A stretch of 64,000 nucleotides of DNA from Flavobacteriales bacterium (lineage in GTDB: Bacteria > Bacteroidota > Bacteroidia > Flavobacteriales_E > Vicingaceae), in contig PALM01000020.1 in the NCBI GenBank assembly GCA_002706365.1, forward strand, positions 124,001 to 188,000, written 5' to 3'. The notes beneath the pieces are model-generated. The model did no database searches and was not told the origin of the DNA. It worked only from the letters and a program-made list of their open reading frames with translations. This document shows, piece after piece, positions 8,830-18,082 of the stretch (the stretch's first letter is position 1; the number at the start of each line of letters is the position of its first letter). Made by a program: the position numbers and the translations under genes.

Positions 8830-9963
8830 ATGAATATTTATCTAGATAATGCTGCAACAACCGCAATCGACCCTCAGGTGATCGATGCGATGATTCCCGT
8901 CTTGAAAGACACATATGGCAACCCTTCTTCCATTCATACTGACGGAAGGGTAGCACGTTCACTGATAGAGAAGAGTAGGAAAAGTATCGCCAAATTGCTG
9001 AATTGCAGTCCGGCTGAAATATTCTTTACCTCCGGAGGAACAGAGGCCGACAATATGGTTTTGCGCTGTGCAGTTGAAGAGCTTGGTGTGAACCATATCA
9101 TTACCTCCAAGATCGAGCATCATGCCGTTTTGCATACTGCTGAAGAATTATGCAAGCAAAAGGGTGTTGAGTTGAGCTTTGTAAGTCTAGATGAGAAGGG
9201 AAAGGTAGATCTAAAGGATTTGGAGCGACTGCTTAAGCAGAAGGGACATACGCTAGTGAGTTTGATGCACGGCAACAATGAGATTGCCAATCTTTTGCCA
9301 CTTAAAGAAGTAGGTGAGATGTGCAAAGAGCATGGTGCGCTGTTTCATTCAGATACAGTGCAAACGATGGCGCATTATGATTTTGATCTTTCTGATCTAA
9401 ATCTGGATTTTGCTACTTGTTCAGCACATAAGTTCCACGGACCAAAAGGAATAGGCTTTCTCTACATCAAGAACACTTCGGCACTGCGGCCACTTATTAC
9501 AGGTGGTGCTCAGGAAAGCAATATGAGAGCCGGAACCGAGAATATCTATGGGATTGTAGGCTTGGCTAAAGCACTTGAACTTGCCTACGAACAGCTTCCT
9601 GAACATCAAGAACATATTCGCGGTTTAAAGAAGTACATGATCGAGCGACTTAAAGAGAGTATTCCAGGAGTACAATTCAATGGGGATTCTGAGAACCCCG
9701 ATTCATTGTATACCGTTTTAAGTGTTTGCTTTCCATCATCAGATATGGATGAGATGTTCTTGTATCACTTAGATATTGAAGGAATAAGCGTTTCAGGTGG
9801 TTCTGCTTGTTCTTCTGGCAGCAATACCGGTTCCCATGTGTTAAGAGCAATCCAATCTCCAATGGATCGTCCATCAGTACGTTTTTCCTTTGGAAGATTC
9901 AATAAGAAATCAGACGTAGACAAAGCGGTTGAGATAATCTCAAAAATCTATTCCAATTCATGA
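8830..9963 (+). CDS. Cysteine desulfurase (NifS/IscS-type)
   Basis: A PLP enzyme that removes sulfur from cysteine for Fe-S clusters or thiolated cofactors. The 377-residue protein starts with the family motif YLDNAATT. The PLP lysine is K201 in CSAHKFHGPKG. The persulfide Cys is C327 in SGGSACSSGS, in the long flexible loop of group I enzymes. It lies between glmM and the MBL hydrolase with a 7-nt gap and a 4-nt ATGA overlap, so the three are probably co-transcribed. No IscU or SUF genes are adjacent, so the sulfur acceptor is unknown. Confidence 0.92.
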   Translation: MNIYLDNAATTAIDPQVIDAMIPVLKDTYGNPSSIHTDGRVARSLIEKSRKSIAKLLNCSPAEIFFTSGGTEADNMVLRCAVEELGVNHIITSKIEHHAVLHTAEELCKQKGVELSFVSLDEKGKVDLKDLERLLKQKGHTLVSLMHGNNEIANLLPLKEVGEMCKEHGALFHSDTVQTMAHYDFDLSDLNLDFATCSAHKFHGPKGIGFLYIKNTSALRPLITGGAQESNMRAGTENIYGIVGLAKALELAYEQLPEHQEHIRGLKKYMIERLKESIPGVQFNGDSENPDSLYTVLSVCFPSSDMDEMFLYHLDIEGISVSGGSACSSGSNTGSHVLRAIQSPMDRPSVRFSFGRFNKKSDVDKAVEIISKIYSNS

Positions 9964-10724
9964 AGATCACCATTCTCGGTAGCGGCACCTCACAGGGAGT
10001 TCCGGTAATAGCATGCGAATGTGAAGTATGCAAGTCGGAAAACCCAAGAGATAAGCGACTGAGATGTTCGGTTCTAATAGAGACCGAAGATCAAAACATT
10101 GTAATAGATACAGGCCCAGATTTCAGACAGCAAATGTTGAGAGCATCTGTTTCTGATCTAGATGCAGTTTTATTCACTCATGAACATAAGGACCATGTTG
10201 CCGGTCTTGATGATATAAGAGCATTCAATTTCAAGAGTGGAGGGAAGGCGATGTCGGTCTACGCCACTGATCAAGTGCAAAAGGCTCTAAAGCGTGAATT
10301 CGCCTATGTATTCGCCGATTCCAAATATCCAGGTGTACCTGAAGTAAAACTACATACCATCATGAACAAAGACTTTGAAGTGAATGGTTTAATGATCCAT
10401 CCAATTCAGTTGATGCATTATAAGATGCCGGTACTTGGCTTTAGAGTAGGCGACTTCACTTATATCACAGACGCCAATTTTATTGCCGAAGAAGAGAAGG
10501 AGAAGATCAAAGGGACTAAGGTCTTGGTGTTGAATGCACTCCGACAAAGTAAGCACATCTCTCATTTTAACCTTGAAGAAGCTCTTGAATTAATAAAAGA
10601 GCTCGATGTTGAGAAAGCTTATCTCACACACATCAGCCATCTAATGGGCAAACACGATGATGTTTCAGAGCTATTGCCTGATAATGTAGAGTTGGCTTAT
10701 GATGGTTTGGAGTTGGAATTCTAA
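9960..10724 (+). CDS. MBL-fold metal-dependent hydrolase (PhnP/YycJ-like)
   Basis: A 254-residue metallo-beta-lactamase-fold protein. It has GSGTSQGVP at the N-terminus, a Cys-rich stretch (CECEVCKS) as in PhnP-type phosphodiesterases, the metal motif THEHKDHVAG, the Asp in YITDANF, and a final His in YLTHISHLMG. Conserved ligands for two metals are all visible, so it should be active. PhnP-like members hydrolyse cyclic phosphates, but that substrate is not proven here. Its ATG overlaps the cysteine desulfurase stop by 4 nt. Confidence 0.87.
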   Translation: MKITILGSGTSQGVPVIACECEVCKSENPRDKRLRCSVLIETEDQNIVIDTGPDFRQQMLRASVSDLDAVLFTHEHKDHVAGLDDIRAFNFKSGGKAMSVYATDQVQKALKREFAYVFADSKYPGVPEVKLHTIMNKDFEVNGLMIHPIQLMHYKMPVLGFRVGDFTYITDANFIAEEEKEKIKGTKVLVLNALRQSKHISHFNLEEALELIKELDVEKAYLTHISHLMGKHDDVSELLPDNVELAYDGLELEF

Positions 10725-10780
10725 AAGTGAAATTAGACAGGAGATTGGGGATCGAGGACGGTATTGTTCTTCCAATAAAA

Positions 10781-10809
10781 ATGTGGGAACCTAGATTAGA
10801 TTCCCACAT
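10781..10809 (-). terminator. Rho-independent terminator between convergent genes
   Basis: Perfect 9-bp inverted repeat ATGTGGGAA / TTCCCACAT with an 11-nt loop. On the minus strand it is followed by a T-run (TTTTTATTGG), fitting termination of the T9SS gene at 10837. Confidence 0.75.
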
Positions 10810-10836
10810 CCCATATTTCAAATCCCATATCCGTGC

Positions 10837-12651
10837 CTAGTCCGCAAACTGAATCTTGGCAATCGACTTGCCTACACGTAGGATATAGTTCCCTGCTTCA
10901 AGATTTCCGCGGAACAATCTAAGTTCATTTCCAAATCTCATGGTCTTAGCATCTACATTCCTTCCAGATAGATCCATTAGCTGATAGTCGTTCAATTCCG
11001 CTTCTTCATTTAACTCAATTGTGACCATCTCATTAGCTGGATTAGGATATACCTTGAAATCATTCAATGAAGAAACTCCGTCTTCTAAGCCTGTTGTAAC
11101 CGGAGCCACTTGAATTCCCATTGCAAAGTCTTCATCATCGGCATCTCTATATCTTGACCAGGCTCCATTGAGTACTTCATAAGTTCTTTGGGAAGCGGGA
11201 ATTTGAACAACTCTTCCAAGTCCAATACCGTTACCATCCATTAGCCAAAGAAGATAAACGCCACCACTGGCAATTGTAATATTTGAAGCAATTACAGGGT
11301 GTGAATAGTAACTCTGAGGGATTATTGAAGCTGCTGAAATAGTAGCTGAGTCGAGTACATTACCATGCGCTCCTTGTCGGCCAGTATTGTCGTACAGAAT
11401 CGACTTAAAGCCATTGGCCGTTCCTAAATTCGTGATATAGAACTCGGTGCTCAAGACCCTAGCCGGATAGTATGGTGGTTCCATATAGACTGCCACACCT
11501 CCAGCACCACCAATCCATGAGATGGTGAATAGACTACCAGTTTGATCGGTATAATCGAGGTTATGAGCAGTTAAGGCAGTATCTAATGCGGTAAGTAAAA
11601 TAGAAGTGGAATCATTTGTTCTAATATTATCGCCAGAAACCGTAGAAACATATCCTTTATAGGTATATCTATTTGCTTGACTAAGAGCTGCATTTCTCGT
11701 GAATACAATTGTGCTGTCTGCACCTACAGCTAGTCCATTTAAAATGGTGCTGTTACTGTCTACGATTGCATTGGATGGGGAAAGTATGCGATAGCCTACT
11801 CTGAAATTCCCATTCACAGCTTGATTACCTGTGTTTTTTACATTGAGAGTAGGTTGAAATCTCTCGGTGATCATTTTAAAGATCCCGCCATTCGCATCAT
11901 TTTCCACCCATTCTAAAGCTAGATCTGTAACTGGAGCAACAGCTGAAGGGAAGTAATACTTAACTGCGGTTCCGGCTGTGGGGAATGTAGTTCCTCTATA
12001 GTATTGGAGTCCGTCATTTCCGGTGGCATTCTCAATTCCTATACTCACTGAATTATTGACATATGCAGGATCTGGTGAACCTGTTTGCTTCTTGTAATTG
12101 AATGTGATTGATGAGTCTGCTTTGTTCAGGATGACCTGAAATGAATTGTCTCCATTATACTGGTTGGTATTATTTGTCCAGAAAGGCACACCCTCCCATG
12201 TTACACAAATGGTGTCTCCTGACGCATAGAAATAGCATTGGGCAGGATTAGTAGATGCTCCACCAAAAGTGAGATCCGTCAACATGGGTGCAATAAAATC
12301 ATTTGGTCCGCCAAGGGTGGGAATTATAGGGAATTGAGCTGCAGAAGAAGAGATATTCACTGGATTGAAAGCGATGTAACCATTCGATCCAATGTAAAGA
12401 GAAGTAGGGGTCCCATTATAATATCGAAAGCCACTGATACTAAATGGACCTACAAAGTTGTCATCTGATAGACCAGTTACATTAGTACCGATGGTGCTTA
12501 TATCAAACCATAAGTATTGAGGCCCGTTGGGTGCAGTGTTATTCCTATATGTATAACCAAAAAGATCAGGTCCACCGCTGCTAGTTTGAGCAAAAGCTAG
12601 TGGTGATGCCATTAGTAGACTGAGTAGGAGGGGTAGTAGCTTTAGTTTCAT
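10837..12651 (-). CDS. Secreted protein with T9SS type A sorting domain
   Basis: A 604-residue exported protein. It has a signal peptide (MKLKLLPLLLSLLMASPLAFAQ). The middle is a beta-rich region with Asn/Thr-rich repeats ('FISFNPV'-like segments and a CARDB-like part around 'PTLNVKNTGNQAVNG'). The last ~75 residues form a T9SS type A sorting domain (VYPNPANEMVTIEL ... LEAGNYILRVG). It should be secreted through the outer membrane and anchored to the surface. The N-terminal half resembles other Bacteroidota cell-surface proteins, but no enzyme motif is visible. Transcribed divergently from the M16 peptidase pair. Confidence 0.85.
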   Translation of the reverse strand: MKLKLLPLLLSLLMASPLAFAQTSSGGPDLFGYTYRNNTAPNGPQYLWFDISTIGTNVTGLSDDNFVGPFSISGFRYYNGTPTSLYIGSNGYIAFNPVNISSSAAQFPIIPTLGGPNDFIAPMLTDLTFGGASTNPAQCYFYASGDTICVTWEGVPFWTNNTNQYNGDNSFQVILNKADSSITFNYKKQTGSPDPAYVNNSVSIGIENATGNDGLQYYRGTTFPTAGTAVKYYFPSAVAPVTDLALEWVENDANGGIFKMITERFQPTLNVKNTGNQAVNGNFRVGYRILSPSNAIVDSNSTILNGLAVGADSTIVFTRNAALSQANRYTYKGYVSTVSGDNIRTNDSTSILLTALDTALTAHNLDYTDQTGSLFTISWIGGAGGVAVYMEPPYYPARVLSTEFYITNLGTANGFKSILYDNTGRQGAHGNVLDSATISAASIIPQSYYSHPVIASNITIASGGVYLLWLMDGNGIGLGRVVQIPASQRTYEVLNGAWSRYRDADDEDFAMGIQVAPVTTGLEDGVSSLNDFKVYPNPANEMVTIELNEEAELNDYQLMDLSGRNVDAKTMRFGNELRLFRGNLEAGNYILRVGKSIAKIQFAD

Positions 12652-12803
12652 GACAGTAAAATTTGCTTCTAAATATAATCAATTCACAATTCATTTCTAA
12701 AATAATCCGCTTATAATTAAAGAAGGCCATTCATCTAAGCTTATTCATTGAGCTCATCAGATATTTTGTATTTTCGAGCCACGCTAAAATAAATCGATAT
12801 AAA

Positions 12804-14138
12804 ATGAGAAAAATAACTGCCTTAGCAATGGCAACTGCTTTCTGCTTTAGTTTAAATGCGCAGAAGAAAAGCAGCAATGAGATCGAATTCGTTGAATACG
12901 ATCTGGATAATGGATTGCATGTGATCTTGCATGAAGATCATTCTACTCCAATTGTATCAGTTTCTGTACTATATCATGTGGGTTCTAAGAATGAGGATCC
13001 AAACAGAACTGGTTTCGCTCACTTCTTCGAGCACTTGCTCTTTGAAGGCTCTGAGAACATTGAAAGAGGGGAGTTCTTCAAGATCGTACAAGGAAATGGT
13101 GGTTCATTGAATGCCAATACATCTTTCGATCGCACTTTCTATTATGAGGTTTTGCCTTCAAATCAATTAGAGCTAGGCCTTTGGTTGGAGTCAGAGCGTA
13201 TGTTACACGCCAAGATCGATGAAGAAGGAGTTGAAACTCAAAGAGGCGTTGTGAAGGAAGAGATGAAGCAACGATACGACAATACTCCTTATGGAACAGT
13301 TCTACCTGAGATGTTTGGTCGTGCATTTGTAGAGCACCCATATCGTTGGGTTCCAATTGGTTCAGTTGAATACTTGAATCAAGCCAAGCTTGAGGAATTC
13401 ATGGAGTTCTATGAAATATTCTACGTGCCTAACAATGCTACACTTTCAATTGCAGGAGATATTTCTATCCCAGAGACAAAGAAAATGATCGAAGCATATT
13501 TTGGCGGTATTCCAAAAGGTGAAAAAGAAATTCCACGTCCGGATATTGTAGAACCAAAGAAGACAGCTGAAGTAAGAGACACTGTTTATGACAATATCCA
13601 ACTTCCAGGTGTGATCATGGGTTATCATATGCCAGCTCAGGGTGAGGATGATTACTATGCCATGAGCATGCTTGCTCAGTATCTTTCTCAAGGTGAAAGT
13701 TCAAGATTCAATAAAGTGATCAAGAATGAAAAAGAGAAAGCTCTTTTTGTAGGGGCATTTCCACTTCCAACAGAAGATCCGGGATTGGCTCTAATGTTTG
13801 GAATCACCAATATGGGCGTTGCTCCTGAGGACTTGGAAGCTGCAATGGACGAAGAGATCGATCTTGTAAAAGCCAATTTGATCACTGAAAAGGAGTTTGA
13901 AAAGCTGCAAAACCAGGTTGAGAATGATTTTATAGCAGGAAATGCCACTGTTAGAGGCCTTGCAGAGAATCTAGCAAACTATCATGTATACTTTGGCGAT
14001 GCCAATTTGATCAATACTGAGATCGATAGATATATGAATGTGAGCAGAGAAGACATTCAGGCTGTGGCAAAAAAGTACTTAAACAAGGAAAACAGAGTGG
14101 TATTGTATTACTTACCTAAGCCACAAGCAGCTAACTAA
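12804..14138 (+). CDS. M16 family zinc metallopeptidase (active subunit)
   Basis: A 444-residue exported peptidase with signal peptide (MRKITALAMATAFCFSLNAQ). The inverted zinc motif HxxEH is present as HFFEH at residues 73-77, with the distal Glu in RGVVKEEM, so it should be catalytically active. The second half (about 200-440) is the inactive M16 C-terminal domain ('LPGVIMGYHMP', 'GESSRFNKVI'). The next gene, 47 nt downstream, is the non-catalytic partner, as commonly seen for M16B pairs. Probably a periplasmic peptidase that degrades peptides. The specific substrate is unknown. Confidence 0.92.
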   Translation: MRKITALAMATAFCFSLNAQKKSSNEIEFVEYDLDNGLHVILHEDHSTPIVSVSVLYHVGSKNEDPNRTGFAHFFEHLLFEGSENIERGEFFKIVQGNGGSLNANTSFDRTFYYEVLPSNQLELGLWLESERMLHAKIDEEGVETQRGVVKEEMKQRYDNTPYGTVLPEMFGRAFVEHPYRWVPIGSVEYLNQAKLEEFMEFYEIFYVPNNATLSIAGDISIPETKKMIEAYFGGIPKGEKEIPRPDIVEPKKTAEVRDTVYDNIQLPGVIMGYHMPAQGEDDYYAMSMLAQYLSQGESSRFNKVIKNEKEKALFVGAFPLPTEDPGLALMFGITNMGVAPEDLEAAMDEEIDLVKANLITEKEFEKLQNQVENDFIAGNATVRGLAENLANYHVYFGDANLINTEIDRYMNVSREDIQAVAKKYLNKENRVVLYYLPKPQAAN

Positions 14139-14185
14139 GCTAATCTAAATCAAAGAATTTAATATCTACTGATAATAAAAAGAAA

Positions 14186-16267
14186 ATGAAAAGATTATTT
14201 ATCAATATAGCTCTGTCGTTGGTGGTGTTTTCAGCCGCTGCTCAAGAAGTAGACAGAAGTAAGATGCCGGAAGCAGGACCGGCTCCAAAGATCGAATTGG
14301 GTGAGATCCAATCATTCACCCTCGATAATGGATTAAAGGTGTTTGTAGTTGAAAATCACAAACTACCAAGAGTAACTTATTCTCTTCAATTAGACATTGA
14401 TGCATTCACCGAAGGTGATAAAGTGGGAATGAGTGATATTGCAGGTGACTTATTGTCGAAGGGAACTACCAATAGAACTAAAGAAGAATTGAACTTCGAA
14501 GTAGACTATATAGGTGCAAACTTTGGAACCTCTGCAACTAGCATGTTTGGAAGATCCCTAAGTAAACACCAAGAGAAACTATTAGAGATCATGTCTGATG
14601 TGGTAATGAACACAGATATGAAGGAAGATGAACTTGAGAAGCTGAAAAAGCAATACATTTCAGGCTTGCAAACAGAAAAGGACGATCCTGATGCAATCGC
14701 AGGAAATGTGCGAAGAGTCCTTCTTTATGGAAAGGATCATCCTTATGGGGAGATCATGACAGAGGAGACTGTTGAGAATGTGACTTTGGAGGATGTAAAG
14801 AACTTCTACAACACTTATTGGGCTCCTAATGTAGCCTATATGGCTGTAGTAGGTGATATCACTCTCAAGGATGCCAAGAAATTGGTAAAGAAGCATTTTG
14901 GTGCTTGGGAAAAGAAAGAAGTACCAACTCATGAGTATGCTACTCCTGCTCAACCAGATCAAATGCAAATTGCCTTTGTGAATAAGCCAGGTGCAGTACA
15001 ATCTGTGATCACTTTCGCTAACACTATTGATCTTAAGCCAGGAGCTGAGGATGCAGTTGATGCGGTTGTAACGAATGGCATCCTCGGTGGTGGATTCGTT
15101 TCTAAACTAAACTTGAATTTGCGTGAAGCGCATTCATACACCTATGGAGCTAGATCCAATATTAGTGCTGATGAGTTAGTTGGAAACTTCATTGCAACTG
15201 CTAAAGTGAGAAATGAAGTAACTGATAGTGCTCTTATAGAGTCTATGAAGGAGATCTCTGCTATGCTGCAGGGAAATATCACTGAAGATGAACTGAAGAC
15301 GATCAAGAATTACAGAACTGGAATCTTTGCTTCTAGCCTTGAGAACCCTCAAACGAAGGCCAATTTCGCGATCAATATCGAGAAATATGATATGCCTGAG
15401 GATTACTACGCTACTTATTTAAAGCGACTTTCAGAGGTTAGTCTTGATGATGTGAAAGCTACAGCTCAAAAGTATATTGCTCCGAATAAGGGTTATATGA
15501 TCATTGTAGGTAATCAAGAAGAAGTTGCCGATAAAGTGAAAGCTTTAAGTCCTACTGGAATGATCAGCTTCTACGATTCATATGGTAATCCGGTAGAAGA
15601 AACTAGCATGAAGCCAGCTCCGGAAGGCATGACTGCAGAATCTGTGATCAATGCGTATATCGAAGCATCGGGTGGAAAGAAGAAGCTGGAGAAAATTAAA
15701 GCTTATGAACAAAAATTAAACGGAAGCATGGGACCAATGCAATTCCAAGCAGAAGTGAAATTTGTTACGCCTGATAAACTCTCAAATGTTATTATGATGG
15801 GAGGCAATGTAGTTCAAGCACAAATTGTTAATGGTTCTCAAGGAAAGGTGAGTTCTCCTCAAGGAAGTAGACCTATGTCAGATGAAGAGGTTGGTTCTAC
15901 AAAGAAAGACGGTATCTTGATTCCTGAACTAACTTATTTAACAAACGGAACCAAGCTCGAACTTAAAGGCATTGATACATTTAATGGTCAAGAAGCATAT
16001 GTTGTAGAAATAACGAAGTCAGATGAATCTACTCAGACAAATTATTACTCTACTGATAGTGATCTTTTGATCGGTACTCGTGAAATGCTTGAAGGACCAC
16101 AAGGAAGTGCAATGCAAGAGATAACACTTGACAATTACGAAGAATATGATGGAATTATGTATCCAAAAAGCATAGTTCAAGCCACTGGCCCTCAAGTTGT
16201 GAAGATGGAACTTGAAAGCATTAAGTGGAATCCGAAGTTTGATGACAGTGTGTTTGCTGTAGAATAA
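14186..16267 (+). CDS. M16 family non-catalytic subunit with extra C-terminal domain
   Basis: A 693-residue exported protein (signal peptide ending SAAAQ). Residues about 35-450 form a full M16 pair of domains. Where the zinc motif should lie the sequence reads MSDIAGDLLSKGTT, with no His or Glu ligands, so this subunit is not a zinc peptidase by itself. It carries the 'NLREAHSYTYGARS' motif of M16 C-terminal domains. Beyond about residue 475 is a further ~215-residue beta-rich domain ('AYIEASGGKKKLEKIKAYEQ ...'), similar in style to LolA/DUF4292-like outer-membrane lipoprotein carriers. It forms a two-gene unit with the active M16 gene, ended by a strong terminator. Confidence 0.88.
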   Translation: MKRLFINIALSLVVFSAAAQEVDRSKMPEAGPAPKIELGEIQSFTLDNGLKVFVVENHKLPRVTYSLQLDIDAFTEGDKVGMSDIAGDLLSKGTTNRTKEELNFEVDYIGANFGTSATSMFGRSLSKHQEKLLEIMSDVVMNTDMKEDELEKLKKQYISGLQTEKDDPDAIAGNVRRVLLYGKDHPYGEIMTEETVENVTLEDVKNFYNTYWAPNVAYMAVVGDITLKDAKKLVKKHFGAWEKKEVPTHEYATPAQPDQMQIAFVNKPGAVQSVITFANTIDLKPGAEDAVDAVVTNGILGGGFVSKLNLNLREAHSYTYGARSNISADELVGNFIATAKVRNEVTDSALIESMKEISAMLQGNITEDELKTIKNYRTGIFASSLENPQTKANFAINIEKYDMPEDYYATYLKRLSEVSLDDVKATAQKYIAPNKGYMIIVGNQEEVADKVKALSPTGMISFYDSYGNPVEETSMKPAPEGMTAESVINAYIEASGGKKKLEKIKAYEQKLNGSMGPMQFQAEVKFVTPDKLSNVIMMGGNVVQAQIVNGSQGKVSSPQGSRPMSDEEVGSTKKDGILIPELTYLTNGTKLELKGIDTFNGQEAYVVEITKSDESTQTNYYSTDSDLLIGTREMLEGPQGSAMQEITLDNYEEYDGIMYPKSIVQATGPQVVKMELESIKWNPKFDDSVFAVE

Positions 16268-16293
16268 TTCACAGCAAATAGAATTGTGGATAA

Positions 16294-16326
16294 AGTCCTA
16301 CCTCGATCTGGGGTGGGACTTTTTTT
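16294..16326 (+). terminator. Rho-independent terminator after the M16 pair
   Basis: Stem AGTCCTACC / GGTGGGACT (one G-T wobble) with a 9-nt loop, followed by seven Ts. The T-run overlaps the stop codon of the convergent flavin reductase gene. Confidence 0.88.
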
Positions 16327-16963
16327 ATCTCTGAAAGGAGGGAAGCTCTTCTTTTCGAGCATAGGGATAATGAGCGATCTGAGCCACTTGGTGATATCTG
16401 TTCAAACCGGATATCGCTACAACTTTGCCTTGATTCAAATCCAATTGACCACTCTCGGTGATTAGTCTTTCTGCGATCTCTGCAATTTCGATCTCTCCAA
16501 CTATTAGAATGGTACCATTGCTCTTAATGGGTATTTCTTCAACTAGTCGCATCCCCAACTTCACAGGACTCTCCTTTACAAAAGGGGCGGGGAAGTCGCC
16601 AATATATTCCTTTTCGATCACGCAATGATCGAATTCAGATTCCGCCTTGTCGAATTTTGCCGAAGTATAATGCGCATTCTCAGTAATGCCCTCAAAGATG
16701 TGATTGATGGTATAGACTCCCGTTTTTCTCAAATTATCGAGTGAGTGTCTTTCCACTGTATTCGGACGGTTGATCATGCCCAAAAGGGGAGGATTAGAAC
16801 CCAGGTGCGTCACAGAACTGAATATGGCTAGGTTTGAAAAGCCGTTTTCTTCTGTTCCAATAAGATTGGCCGATTTATAACCACTAATGGAGTTCATAAG
16901 ATTGAGTCGATAAACTCTATCCATTTCCTCGATCTCATTGCGATCTATTCTTTTATAGCTCAT
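16325..16963 (-). CDS. Flavin reductase family protein
   Basis: A 212-residue flavin reductase-like (split barrel FMN-binding) protein. The hallmark pattern is present: 'ANLIGT', 'NLAIFSSVTHLGSNPPLLGMI', 'TGVYTINH', and the pattern 'ILIVGEIEIAEI' near the C-terminal third. Such proteins bind FMN and reduce flavins or serve as small oxidoreductases in the cytoplasm. It has no signal peptide. It is a single-gene unit between two terminator hairpins, convergent with the M16 pair. The substrate is unknown. Confidence 0.85.
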   Translation of the reverse strand: MSYKRIDRNEIEEMDRVYRLNLMNSISGYKSANLIGTEENGFSNLAIFSSVTHLGSNPPLLGMINRPNTVERHSLDNLRKTGVYTINHIFEGITENAHYTSAKFDKAESEFDHCVIEKEYIGDFPAPFVKESPVKLGMRLVEEIPIKSNGTILIVGEIEIAEIAERLITESGQLDLNQGKVVAISGLNRYHQVAQIAHYPYARKEELPSFQR

Positions 16964-16997
16964 TGGACATTGATTGAAGTACTTACAACAAAAGAAA

Positions 16998-17023
16998 AGC
17001 CCCTTTGATCGCTCGCAGGGGCT
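16998..17023 (-). terminator. Rho-independent terminator downstream of the fasciclin gene
   Basis: Perfect stem AGCCCCT / AGGGGCT with T-rich tails on both strands; in the minus direction it follows the stop of the fasciclin gene at 17047. Confidence 0.85.
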
Positions 17024-17046
17024 TTTTATGCTTATTTAATTAGTTC

Positions 17047-18009
17047 TTATGGTAAAAGAACTTCATCCACAGCATGGATCACACCATTTGTACCTTGTAC
17101 ATCGGTGATGATAATATCAACAGCTGCTTGACTAGTATCTGAAGTCATCAATTGAGCACCATTAGTTAAGTCAACAGTTAATGTACCTCCCAAAGTAGTA
17201 ATATTCTGACCTTGAGATAGTTCATCAGACTGTACATTAGCGCCATTTACAACATGGTAAGAAAGTACAGCTGCCAGAGTAGTTTCGGGGATGTCTGAAA
17301 CTCTAGTCGCTCCTAAGTCGCTCAATAGGTTAACAAATGCAGTGTTTGTCGGTGCAAATACTGTAAATGGACCACTTCCACTCAATGTTCCTACAAAAGT
17401 GAAACTTGGATATGCAGTCAGTGCAACTACAAGACTATCAAAACGATCATCCTTTGTAGCAAAATCTACAATACTTTGCTGAGTCAATACTTCATCCACA
17501 ACATGTACCACACCATTGCTAGCATCTAGATCTACAGTTGTGATATTTGCTGTATTGTTAATAGTAGCTCCACCAGTTACGTCGGCCTTCAACGAAAGCA
17601 ATTCCATATTTGGACCTTGACTTAAAGTGTTTGCATAAGTATAATCAGCTAGTGAAGTTGAACGTACTTCTGCACCGATTACATGATATAAAAGAATGTT
17701 TCTCAAAGCAGTACTATCAATATCGGCTACTGCACTTCCCAAGGCAGCGAAAGCGGCATTAGTAGGAGCGAATACTGTAAAACTTCCCGATCCAGAAAGC
17801 GTAGCTGCTAAATCTGGGAATCTCAATACAGCCTTCTCTAAACTATCATGATCATTACTATTGATCACAATCTCGGCTATACTAGGATCGCCAGAATTGT
17901 TATTGTTATTGTTTGTTGGGGTTGGTTCATCATCGTCATCGTCGCTACAAGCCGTCAGCATTACTCCTGCTGAAAGGAAAATCATAAAGAAAAGTTTGAA
18001 CTTTTTCAT
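17047..18009 (-). CDS. Lipoprotein with two fasciclin (FAS1) domains
   Basis: A 320-residue lipoprotein. The lipobox LTAC (Cys about 21) is followed by an acidic stretch and an Asn-rich linker (about 22-45). Two FAS1 domains follow, each with the FTVFAPTN motif and a closing 'VVDEVL' / 'AVDEVL' motif. FAS1 domains mediate adhesion or protein contacts at the cell surface. The Asp run right after the Cys resembles Bacteroidota surface-export signals for lipoproteins, so it may be exposed outside the cell (inference). Monocistronic, with its own terminator. Confidence 0.9.
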   Translation of the reverse strand: MKKFKLFFMIFLSAGVMLTACSDDDDDEPTPTNNNNNNSGDPSIAEIVINSNDHDSLEKAVLRFPDLAATLSGSGSFTVFAPTNAAFAALGSAVADIDSTALRNILLYHVIGAEVRSTSLADYTYANTLSQGPNMELLSLKADVTGGATINNTANITTVDLDASNGVVHVVDEVLTQQSIVDFATKDDRFDSLVVALTAYPSFTFVGTLSGSGPFTVFAPTNTAFVNLLSDLGATRVSDIPETTLAAVLSYHVVNGANVQSDELSQGQNITTLGGTLTVDLTNGAQLMTSDTSQAAVDIIITDVQGTNGVIHAVDEVLLP

Positions 18010-18082
18010 TTGGTTGAATTTTGAATTAAATAGCCACTTAACATTAAGTTAACCTGCCTTGTTCAACCGTTGTTTAACTTTT

